Source: Deltaproteobacteria bacterium (lineage in GTDB: Bacteria > Bdellovibrionota_B > Oligoflexia > Oligoflexales > Bog-1112). From it: a DNA stretch of 5,278 nucleotides. Made by a program: the position numbers and the translations under genes. The stretch lies in assembly GCA_003136475.1 (NCBI GenBank), contig PLEQ01000160.1, positions 1,653-6,930 of the forward strand, given 5' to 3'. Shown one piece after another: positions 1-5,278 of this stretch; position 1 is the stretch's first letter; every line of letters starts with the position of its first letter. The notes beneath the pieces are model-generated. The model searched no databases. It was not told the DNA's origin and was given only the letters and a program-made list of their open reading frames with translations.

Positions 1-917
1 AGCTTTGAGTTACACTTGAGTACTTATAGAATAACTCGGCAGCCTGTTCTTGCGACAGCTTACCATATTTCAGCAGCCAACCTAGAAATTTGTCTTTTTG
101 AGCACCAAGAGACTGCGTCGCTTTGAAAGATGGTGGTGGGAACTTTTCTAATTCTATAAGCGGCAGTCTACCATTTGCCATCTCATCTTGAATTTTTACT
201 TTGAACTCAGCCCAGTCTCTTGCATAAGCCCCTTCTGCTTGCTGAATTTCTAGCGGACTTAAGCCGTGATAAAGCTTGAGACCGCTGAGTAAAACAAAGA
301 CCTCCGGATCAAGAAGTTTGCCAGCAGCTTCAAAATCACCATCTAAAAAATATTTGCGAATGAGGGTGGAAGAAACTCCTCTTAAACTCAAATGAATTTC
401 AGGAGTCAGCTTCAGCAGTGTTGTACGAGACGTTAGCTGCAAGGCGGACGAAACCAGACACAGCTGGCACTCTGGACGAGGTAAGATGATCCAACGCAGT
501 CGATTATCGCTTCGAGTATCCTCATTCAGCAGGCAGTTGAAACTATCTTCTCCGATAAGAGAGACAACACGATCTTCGCCATAGATTTCGCCGAGGGAGC
601 GAACAAAGGCATCTTTCCCTTCAAAGGGCTCAATAATGACCCGGACTTTTTCAGCATGCTTCTGCGCAAACACTTTAACGAAGTTCATGCGTTTCCTGTA
701 CCGAAGCATTGAAGTCCTTAGTGGCACTCTGCCGGTTCACAGAAATATAAAGTTGCTCCACATCTTCGGTCATCATGGCTTGCTGGATAATCGCAAAATG
801 AGCGCGTGTCGGTGGATCGAAGGACCCAGAATAGAACACAACAGAGCCGGCCCACAAGATTCCAGAAATTAAAAAATTGGCAAAAATTGCAAGACTGAAC
901 ATGAGACGGCATTTCAT
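1..917 (-). pseudogene. Secreted or anchored NadD/CoaD-like nucleotidyltransferase, frameshifted, C-terminus off the left edge
   Basis: After correcting one base, this reads as a nucleotidyltransferase-fold (cytidylyltransferase-like, HIGH superfamily) protein of at least 305 residues. The N-terminal part has the nucleotide-binding signature GSFDPPTRAH (about residues 31-40, a T/HxGH variant with Ala for Gly). The C-terminal frame has VSSTLIRKYF, matching the ISSTxIR motif of NMN/NaMN adenylyltransferases. Roughly 100 further residues after that motif have no recognised family. The ATG at 917 is chosen because GGAG lies 8 bases upstream; it adds a basic, then hydrophobic, segment (about residues 4-24, ending ILWAG) that looks like a signal peptide or membrane anchor, odd for this fold. 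A GTG at 956 is a longer alternative. The first frame stops at 675-677, and the second frame is open from 691 to base 1. Removing one A at 692 restores the continuous text SVQERMNFVKVFAQ. It may be a real mutation, a sequencing error or a split gene. The substrate is unknown. It is the third gene after the transporter and peptidase, 134 bases downstream of the latter. Confidence 0.72.
686..719 (-). other. Frameshift point with possible translational restart site
   Basis: The reading frame of the nucleotidyltransferase changes in the minus-strand string GGAAACGC (AAA at 694-692). The first frame would run on to a TAA at 677-675. The second frame has its own ATG at 709 with AAGGA at 719-715, five bases upstream, and another ATG at 688. 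Ribosomes could therefore start the second half separately even if the frameshift is real. A three-A run is short for programmed slippage, so a plain one-base insertion or a sequencing error is the simpler reading. Confidence 0.5.
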
Positions 918-925
918 TCTTTTCA

Positions 926-929
926 CTCC
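926..929 (-). promoter_or_regulatory. Ribosome binding site of the nucleotidyltransferase gene
   Basis: GGAG on the minus strand lies eight bases before the ATG at 917. It is the strongest Shine-Dalgarno match in this region and decides the start that includes the hydrophobic N-terminal segment. No comparable site precedes a start that would give a plain cytoplasmic enzyme. Confidence 0.6.
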
Positions 930-1031
930 GTAAACAGATGTACCATAAGAGGCCACGTTGACTGGTCTGTCAGAATAGCGCCTATAGAAAGTACGATGGA
1001 TTAGCCCTAAAATACAAGTATCGATATGAGA

Positions 1032-1060
1032 AGACTCTCAGAACCAAGAACTCAGAGTCT
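1032..1060 (-). terminator. Weak inverted repeat at the end of the peptidase gene
   Basis: AGACTCT (1032-1038) and AGAGTCT (1054-1060) form a perfect 7-base inverted repeat with a 15-base loop, spanning the peptidase stop codon (TGA at 1054-1052). On the minus strand it is not followed directly by a T run, so it is at best a weak or attenuating terminator and may be chance. The downstream nucleotidyltransferase could be co-transcribed or could have its own promoter in 930-1030. Confidence 0.2.
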
Positions 1061-1525
1061 AGTCACGGAGATCATCTTCTTTCCCCGCAGACGCCAAAAC
1101 GATAGGAAATCCTTGAGTGGCAAACGATTATCAAGTCCCTTACGAGCTGTCCACGGATCCATGAGGACTATATGCGTTCTCTCGATCTGTTTGACTATGC
1201 TGTAGTGACCTGCATCTTCATCCCACCACGTCACAAGCACGACTGTTCCCGGAGCGCACATTTTCTTGAGACTGGAAAACTTTGTATCTAACGACAACTC
1301 ACTCCTAAAACCGTAAGTCTTGGCCAGAGCGACAATATTTTCTGGGGGCGTATACCCTAAAGCCAGCGTTCCAAGCTGTTCTGCGAAATACATCTCACCG
1401 CATCCGCTTCGACTGAAATATTGGTAGAGGCTCGCAAAACAGGCTGCACCGCAGGTATAATCGAGACTCTGAGCGACCAGCGGAACTTCAACTCGTATAG
1501 TTTGCGCGTAAGAGCCCTTAGCCAT
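1052..1525 (-). CDS. Stand-alone C39-like (papain-fold) cysteine peptidase
   Basis: This 157-residue protein resembles the peptidase C39 domain, which in ABC exporters removes double-glycine leaders from peptides. Here it stands alone, with no membrane or ATPase domain. The expected catalytic set is visible: Gln19 (oxyanion hole) six residues before Cys25 in DYTCGAACFASL, His107 in GHYSIV, and Asp123 in LMDPW. No signal peptide is evident, so a cytoplasmic site is likely. The ATG at 1525 is preferred over the GTG at 1540 because GAGG (1538-1535) sits nine bases upstream, while the GTG lacks a good site. The chosen ATG overlaps the transporter stop by eight bases (ATGGCTAA), which points to translational coupling in one operon. 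The substrate is unknown, and no double-glycine precursor peptide was seen nearby. It could also be a C39-like protein with a non-proteolytic thiol role. Confidence 0.8.
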   Translation of the reverse strand: MAKGSYAQTIRVEVPLVAQSLDYTCGAACFASLYQYFSRSGCGEMYFAEQLGTLALGYTPPENIVALAKTYGFRSELSLDTKFSSLKKMCAPGTVVLVTWWDEDAGHYSIVKQIERTHIVLMDPWTARKGLDNRLPLKDFLSFWRLRGKKMISVTRL

Positions 1526-2390
1526 GAGCCACTGCCTCACTCTTATTTTGCGAAAAGAGGACTTGATAAATCACCCAAACAAAAGCAGCGGATGAAAATA
1601 AACAAGCGGCTTCCATAGGAGTGTTAAGAAAGATGAACTCTAGTGGTTGCATAATGAGAGACGAAATAAGGGTTGGAAACTCGGCTTTTGCCAAATCAGT
1701 AAGCGCATAAAGCCTCATCGTTGCATAATAGGCCCCAAACATACCTACGCCTGCCAAAAAGGCCTCGCAGACCATTGGCCAAGTCCAAGCTGGACCGGAA
1801 CTTCCCGCATACAGGTGCTGCACGATGCCGAAGAAGAGAATAGCGAGAGCTGGTGTGAGGATAGCAACCGCTTCGTTTTCCTCCTGCATGCTGCGTTTGA
1901 TAAAGTAGTAACCGAAGCAGAGCAGGAGGCAGCCCACTCCCAAAGTTCCAATACCGAGGTAAAGTTTCGGCTGGGTATCCATACTTAAAACATAGAAGAC
2001 TAAAAGAGCCATTGCGATTAAAGACAAGACCTTAGTCTTCAGCGAGCAGCGTATCCCGACAAGCGGCCCGAGAACCATCAGTAACGGGACATCGATGTTC
2101 GAAAGCACGGCTATCGAAGAGGCTGTGAGCCACTTATAGCTAAGGGTAAAGAGACTCAGAGCAAGACCCGCAAGTCCTGCGCGAAGAACCTGGGTGCGTA
2201 TCGATTTAGGGCGGAGAGAAAGTCTTTGCTGGAAGCTGAAGAACACGACCAGAAGCAAGCAAACCCAACCACGAGAGCTAAGGCTGTCGTAATAAGGCAC
2301 CGCTGCTAAAGCCAAGGCACGCACACAGAGGCCGTTCATGCTGAGGCTTGCAATTAGAAATGTGCTCCAAATGAGGTAACTTGATTTCAT
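1518..2390 (-). CDS. DMT-superfamily (EamA-like) inner-membrane transporter
   Basis: This 290-residue protein has about ten hydrophobic helices (roughly 5-23, 39-52, 70-86, 92-112, 118-136, 143-163, 176-194, 205-225, 238-255 and 260-279). That is the usual size and topology of drug/metabolite transporters with two EamA repeats. The stretch with SIAVLSNIDVPLLMVLGPLVG (about 92-112) resembles the conserved helix 4 of the family. Members generally export amino acids, metabolites or drugs across the inner membrane; the substrate cannot be read from sequence. The ATG at 2390 has no clear Shine-Dalgarno match, but no in-frame start with a better site was seen. It is the first gene of the leftward string and overlaps the peptidase start. 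An operator-like site 31-50 bases upstream resembles the LysR box of the divergent lysR/cupin-MetRS region, so export of that pathway's product is a reasonable inference, not proven. Confidence 0.85.
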   Translation of the reverse strand: MKSSYLIWSTFLIASLSMNGLCVRALALAAVPYYDSLSSRGWVCLLLVVFFSFQQRLSLRPKSIRTQVLRAGLAGLALSLFTLSYKWLTASSIAVLSNIDVPLLMVLGPLVGIRCSLKTKVLSLIAMALLVFYVLSMDTQPKLYLGIGTLGVGCLLLCFGYYFIKRSMQEENEAVAILTPALAILFFGIVQHLYAGSSGPAWTWPMVCEAFLAGVGMFGAYYATMRLYALTDLAKAEFPTLISSLIMQPLEFIFLNTPMEAACLFSSAAFVWVIYQVLFSQNKSEAVAHG

Positions 2391-2420
2391 GACATCAGGA
2401 TAGAGCGATTTTGCAGAGGA

Positions 2421-2440
2421 TGAAATTGATTGTTTTTCAG
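2421..2440 (-). promoter_or_regulatory. Putative second LysR-box upstream of the transporter gene
   Basis: On the minus strand this reads CTGAAAAACAATCAATTTCA, 31-50 bases before the transporter ATG. Aligned without gaps to 3525-3544 (CTGAAAAAGCATCAGTTTTA), 16 of 20 bases agree. The T-N11-A spacing of LysR sites is kept (CTGA-N7-ATCA), and the AACG ten bases before each site is also shared. This copy is less symmetrical than the one beside lysR. The A-rich composition makes a chance match possible, but position, orientation and spacing support a real site. Confidence 0.45.
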
Positions 2441-2456
2441 GGAAAGCGTTGAAAAA
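2433..2456. repeat. Imperfectly understood inverted repeat in the transporter leader
   Basis: TTTTTCA (2433-2439) and TGAAAAA (2450-2456) form a perfect 7-base inverted repeat with a 10-base spacer, upstream of the transporter gene and partly overlapping the putative LysR box. It could be a further operator half-site arrangement, or simply a result of A/T-rich sequence. Confidence 0.3.
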
Positions 2457-2504
2457 AAATCAGGAATGGGTGCTAGCTTATAGAGACTTACGGAGTCACT
2501 AAGA

Positions 2505-2536
2505 CTGAGATCCCTCACTCCGTTCGGGATGACGCG
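2505..2536. repeat. REP-like dispersed-repeat unit with small hairpin
   Basis: ATCCC (2510-2514) and GGGAT (2526-2530) pair around CTCACTCCGTTC, with two further inner pairs after two mismatches. The reverse-complement text, GTCATCCCGAACGGAGTG followed by AGGGATCT, resembles the intergenic short dispersed repeats seen in many bacterial genomes. It sits between the end of lysR and the transporter gene, both read leftward, so it may also help end or stabilise the lysR transcript. Only one copy is present in this window, so the repeat status rests on resemblance. Confidence 0.45.
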
Positions 2537-2591
2537 CTTCGAAAGCCCGTCCTAGTGATCACACAGAGACTCAGCTTTTGAAACTGAACAT

Positions 2592-3485
2592 TCATCCAAG
2601 TGAGGCACTAGTCTTGATCATGGCTGTAACTTTTTCCACAACTTGATCCAGAACGTAAGTCTTGATGCGGTATTTGGGCCAGATAGCGGCTATTCGATAA
2701 CTCGTCTTCCATTCGTGCGGGATAAACGTTTCGATCTCCGAACTATGAGCATAAGCTATAAATTCGGGCAGAAGGGTCCAGAAGGTATTAAATTTCAGCG
2801 CGCGAATAGCGACGTCGTAGCTATCGTAGAAATTGACATAGTTAGGTGCTAAATGCAATTGCGCCAACGAAGGATGCTTCTCGCAATTCTCTATACCCGG
2901 TGCCCCGAGAGCAGCAATCGCAGGATAGCGACTCAGATTTTCAACCGTCGGCTCCTTGGCGAAGGGGTGTTGACGACCGAAACAAATCAGCAGCCTTCCT
3001 TCAAAAAGAATCTCCTGCTCGACATTCGGAGTGGTATGAGGTGAAAAGCAAAAACCTAAGTCAATATCGCCTGCGCCTATGCGTGCCAAGACTTCTCCCG
3101 AACGCAAGGTGTGCAGGGTCGAAGTTAATCTTGGGTAGCGACCTTGTATGTCAAGCCAGGCAGGCGTGAGGAATTCAGAGCAAAGGACGTGGGTGGCTGC
3201 TATCTTATAATGTCCCCGCAATTCGATTTCGTCACTGCCGACCTCCACACGGAGGCGACCGATTTCAGCTAGTAGAAATTCAGCGCGATCCAGCAGACGT
3301 CTGCCATGGTGCGTCAATTTAATCTGCCTGCCTTGTTTCTCAAAGAATTTGTGACCAAACTCCTCCTCTAGAGCAGCGATACTGTGACTAATCGCGCTTG
3401 GCGAAATATTAAGAAAGCGCGCCGCCTGCCCAATGTGCTGACGCTTTGCTGTTTCGACAAAATATTGCAACTGATCAATTTTCAT
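2592..3485 (-). CDS. LysR-type transcriptional regulator
   Basis: This 297-residue protein has the full LysR layout. An N-terminal winged helix-turn-helix begins MKIDQLQYFVETAK, with the recognition region at about 18-37 (AARFLNISPSAISHSIAALE). It is followed by the wing and linker helix (about 50-88) and a periplasmic-binding-protein-like effector domain (about 92-295). Length is typical for the family. The ATG at 3485 has AAAAGG five bases upstream. It is divergent to the cupin-MetRS gene with 118 bases between starts, the classic arrangement in which a LysR protein controls its neighbour and itself. A perfect inverted repeat with T-N11-A lies in that gap, and a related site precedes the transporter gene. 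The effector is unknown; by analogy it may be a substrate or product of the adjacent pathway. Confidence 0.92.
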   Translation of the reverse strand: MKIDQLQYFVETAKRQHIGQAARFLNISPSAISHSIAALEEEFGHKFFEKQGRQIKLTHHGRRLLDRAEFLLAEIGRLRVEVGSDEIELRGHYKIAATHVLCSEFLTPAWLDIQGRYPRLTSTLHTLRSGEVLARIGAGDIDLGFCFSPHTTPNVEQEILFEGRLLICFGRQHPFAKEPTVENLSRYPAIAALGAPGIENCEKHPSLAQLHLAPNYVNFYDSYDVAIRALKFNTFWTLLPEFIAYAHSSEIETFIPHEWKTSYRIAAIWPKYRIKTYVLDQVVEKVTAMIKTSASLG

Positions 3486-3519
3486 AGATGCCTTTTAATT
3501 GTTCTGTTTTTATCAACGA

Positions 3520-3544
3520 TAAAACTGAAAAAGCATCAGTTTTA
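3520..3544. promoter_or_regulatory. LysR-box operator palindrome
   Basis: TAAAACTGA (3520-3528) and TCAGTTTTA (3536-3544) are perfect 9-base inverted arms with a 7-base spacer. The core CTGA-N7-TCAG contains T-N11-A (T3526 to A3538), the consensus of LysR-type binding sites. It lies 60 bases before the cupin-MetRS start and 35 bases before the lysR start, a fitting place for activation of the former and autoregulation of the latter. A related copy is found at 2421-2440. Confidence 0.7.
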
Positions 3545-3592
3545 GCCCGATTCAAACTCTTCGATACTGTTCCCTAGCAATTAAAAACAGAT

Positions 3593-3596
3593 AGGA
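3593..3596 (+). promoter_or_regulatory. Ribosome binding site of the cupin-MetRS gene
   Basis: AGGA, within ATAGGAAG, lies seven bases before the GTG at 3604. The codon immediately before this GTG is an in-frame TAA (3601-3603), so the protein cannot begin further upstream. Together these fix GTG as the start over the next in-frame candidate, TTG at 3619. Confidence 0.7.
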
Positions 3597-3603
3597 AGCT
3601 TAA

Positions 3604-5278
3604 GTGAACATTTCGCGATTGAATCAATCTGAATTTGTTAGGGCTTATAATATCCTTTGCGCCGAAATCCCCAGAGAGAATGCGCGGGAAGCCAGCTATC
3701 CGACATTCTGTCGCATTCCCGTGCATAGCAGAAGTTTAAAACACTCCCACTTCGAACCGGAACTCTTTTATATCATTAGCGGACAGGGACAGCTCACGCT
3801 AGCCAGCGAGTGTTCATCCGTATCCGATGGGGATCTGATTCGCATTCCACCTTTTGTGAGCCATGAACTCGTCAATTCCGGCAATGAGGAACTCGTCTTT
3901 CTCTCGATTTTCAGTGAGGATTTTGCAGTTCCCCATGTTCCCGACACCGTAATTGTGAGCGCTGCGCCACCCACACCCAATGGCCCCCTTCACCTCGGTC
4001 ATATTAGCGGGCCGTATCTGGCAAGCGACATAGTCAGCCGCTACTTGCAATTAAGAGGTGCTCAAGTCATCCGTCATTGTGGCACAGATGATCATCAAAA
4101 TTATGTTCAAGAAGGAGCACGTTGCCAAAACGTCAGCTCGGATCTCTTTCGCAGGCAAATGCGATCACGGATTCTCGATGGTCTTGCGAATTTCAAAATA
4201 GCCTTCGACGAGTTTCAGGAACCCGAGCAGGATGCTAGCTACCAAAAGGGGATTCTTAAGTTCTTTAAACGTGCCTGCGATGCCGGAGTGATTCAAAAAA
4301 AAGACCGAGACTATCCCTTTTGTATAGATTGCAATCAGTTCCTCTGCGATGCCCTTATTGAAGGATCGTGTCCGAACTGCACCAGCGCGAGTCACGGTGC
4401 CTGTGAAAATTGTGGCCTGGTCGTGCCTCCTTACGACTTAATTCAAGCCTCCTGTACACGATGTCGCGTGCCGGTAAGCTACAAGCCTACAGCTATCTTT
4501 ATTTTTTCGCTCAAAGAGCATTTGCCACTTGTGAACAGAGATCTCGCAAAACTTCATTTGGCACCGAAGCTCCACAGATTGATCCAAAGGGTCCAGCAGG
4601 GCGACGCCAGCGAAGTGGCTCTCACATGCCCCGGTGGACCGGGCATTGCGATTCCGGACTCGCCAGCGACGCTTCATGTGTGGTTTGAAATGGCTGCCCA
4701 TTACGAGCAGTTTGCGCTAGCTAAGGCCCACTGGGTTCACTGCTTTGGGTTCGACAACGGGTTTTACTATCTTCTTTTTATTCCGACGCTGTTGCGAGCC
4801 CTGAACCCGCAGGCGAAATTACCGGAAACCGTGATCAGCAATGAATTTTTATCCTTAGATGGCGCGAAATTTTCCACCAGTCGCAAGCATGCAATTTGGG
4901 CGGATGAGTTCGAAGGCAATATAGATCATTTGAGGTTCTATCTCGCTTTGCATAGACCCGCGTTTAAAGACGTGGATTTTTCTCTGCAAAAATTCACTGA
5001 GTTTTCAAAGGAACTCACGGCTGATTTCGCTCAACTTCATTTACTGGCAAGCCATACCGAAGTGTCTCTGGACTGCGACTGTATGTCGGAAGCCATCGTT
5101 CGCTGCAACCGCACGACGCGGGAATTGGAATCCGCATTGGCGCTGAATCCATTCGACTTGCGCCGAGCCTGTCGCCTCATTCTTGAATTTATGGATCACA
5201 TTTTACAAAGTTCGGTCGGTGGACCCAGTGAGAAACTTAGGCTCCGAACTTTCGCCAGCATCCTCGCACCCTTCATGC
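3604..5278 (+). CDS. Cupin-MetRS fusion, putative hydrazine synthetase (N-N bond forming), 3' end off the right edge
   Basis: At least 558 residues are visible, with no stop before the window ends. Residues about 30-105 are a cupin: H47-S-H49-FEP-E53...G60 matches motif 1, and G76...P82...H87...N91 matches motif 2, giving a His/His/Glu/His metal set. Residues from about 115 on are a class I aminoacyl-tRNA-synthetase domain of MetRS type: PNGPLHLGH (H130-H133), GTDDH (160-164), four zinc knuckles (C240/C243, C256/C259, C267/C270, C284/C287), VWFEMAAHY (359-367) and KFSTSR (422-427). The same fusion is known in Spb40 of the s56-p1 pathway, where the MetRS half adenylates glycine and the zinc cupin joins it to N6-hydroxylysine through an N-N bond. 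By analogy this enzyme couples an activated amino acid to an N-hydroxyamine; its substrates are unknown. Usual MetRS pocket residues differ (Y389 where His is expected, F383 for Lys, E362 for Asp), arguing against charging tRNA-Met. It is divergent from lysR. The alternative is an uncharacterised MetRS paralogue with another ligase role. Confidence 0.88.
   Translation, partial: MNISRLNQSEFVRAYNILCAEIPRENAREASYPTFCRIPVHSRSLKHSHFEPELFYIISGQGQLTLASECSSVSDGDLIRIPPFVSHELVNSGNEELVFLSIFSEDFAVPHVPDTVIVSAAPPTPNGPLHLGHISGPYLASDIVSRYLQLRGAQVIRHCGTDDHQNYVQEGARCQNVSSDLFRRQMRSRILDGLANFKIAFDEFQEPEQDASYQKGILKFFKRACDAGVIQKKDRDYPFCIDCNQFLCDALIEGSCPNCTSASHGACENCGLVVPPYDLIQASCTRCRVPVSYKPTAIFIFSLKEHLPLVNRDLAKLHLAPKLHRLIQRVQQGDASEVALTCPGGPGIAIPDSPATLHVWFEMAAHYEQFALAKAHWVHCFGFDNGFYYLLFIPTLLRALNPQAKLPETVISNEFLSLDGAKFSTSRKHAIWADEFEGNIDHLRFYLALHRPAFKDVDFSLQKFTEFSKELTADFAQLHLLASHTEVSLDCDCMSEAIVRCNRTTRELESALALNPFDLRRACRLILEFMDHILQSSVGGPSEKLRLRTFASILAPFM

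Larger units (their letters stand above)
3486..3603. promoter_or_regulatory. Divergent promoter region lysR / cupin-MetRS
   Basis: This 118-base A/T-rich gap separates two divergent genes and must hold both promoters. It contains the LysR-box palindrome (separate entry). It also holds nested inverted repeats: TTTTATC-AAC-GATAAAA (3508-3524), TTTTAATTG (3493-3501) with CAATTAAAA (3578-3586), and CTGTTTTTA (3504-3512) with TAAAAACAG (3582-3590). GATACT (3563-3568) is a possible -10 for the rightward gene, but no convincing -35 was found. Confidence 0.6.

Noticed and set aside
955..975. TGAC-N6-GTCA small palindrome as a third LysR box
   Set aside because: The arms are only four bases, spacing does not give T-N11-A, and it does not match the other two sites.
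988..1017. Promoter for the nucleotidyltransferase gene (TTGTAT, 18 bases, TACTTT on minus)
   Set aside because: Both hexamers match consensus poorly and the A/T-rich gap gives many equal matches; not strong enough to list as a feature.
1647..1988. Plus-strand frame of 113 codons opposite the transporter gene
   Set aside because: It is a shadow of the minus-strand membrane protein; its translation shows no family features and it has no supporting context.
2449..2465. Run of eight A on the plus strand (T8 on minus) as a terminator for lysR
   Set aside because: On the minus strand no GC-rich hairpin lies directly before the T run; the nearest palindrome is about 50 bases upstream.
4410..4701. 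Overlapping small frames on both strands within the cupin-MetRS gene
   Set aside because: They lie inside a well-supported coding frame with conserved motifs and have no recognisable family or good start signals.
3604..5278. Ordinary housekeeping methionyl-tRNA synthetase gene
   Set aside because: The N-terminal cupin fusion, the changed methionine pocket and the missing anticodon-reading residues do not fit a tRNA-charging enzyme.

Overview
The window looks like moderate-GC DNA from a Gram-negative, proteobacteria-like bacterium. It carries a LysR-type regulator and a DMT-family transporter, and a neighbouring protein starts with a typical signal sequence. The species cannot be named from the sequence alone.

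Layout. Positions 1-2390 on the minus strand form a gene string transcribed right to left: a 10-helix DMT/EamA-type transporter (1518-2390), a small stand-alone C39-like cysteine peptidase whose start overlaps the transporter stop (1052-1525), and a nucleotidyltransferase-fold protein with an N-terminal hydrophobic signal or anchor (917 to beyond the left edge). This last gene is broken by a one-base frameshift near 692. Positions 2391-2591 hold a dispersed-repeat-like palindrome and a putative operator. A LysR-type regulator gene (2592-3485, minus) follows. It is transcribed divergently from a large open reading frame (3604 to beyond the right edge, plus).

The key gene is that rightmost one. 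Read through to the window end without a stop (558 codons visible), it is a fusion of an N-terminal metal-binding cupin (intact HxH...E...H ligand set) with a methionyl-tRNA-synthetase-like domain (HLGH, four CxxC knuckles, KFSTS). This architecture is that of the cupin-MetRS hydrazine synthetases, such as Spb40 of the Streptomyces s56-p1 pathway. In those enzymes the MetRS-like half activates an amino acid, and the cupin half turns an ester with an N-hydroxyamine into an N-N bond. The methionine-pocket and anticodon-binding signatures are altered, which fits an enzyme that no longer charges tRNA-Met.

The regulator probably controls both sides. A perfect 9-7-9 inverted repeat containing a T-N11-A LysR box lies between lysR and the cupin-MetRS gene. 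A related copy (16 of 20 bases identical, T-N11-A kept) lies 31-50 bases upstream of the transporter start. The inferred picture is a small LysR-controlled locus making, and perhaps exporting, an N-N-bonded (hydrazine-type) metabolite. The expected N-hydroxylating monooxygenase is not in this window and would have to lie to the right or elsewhere.
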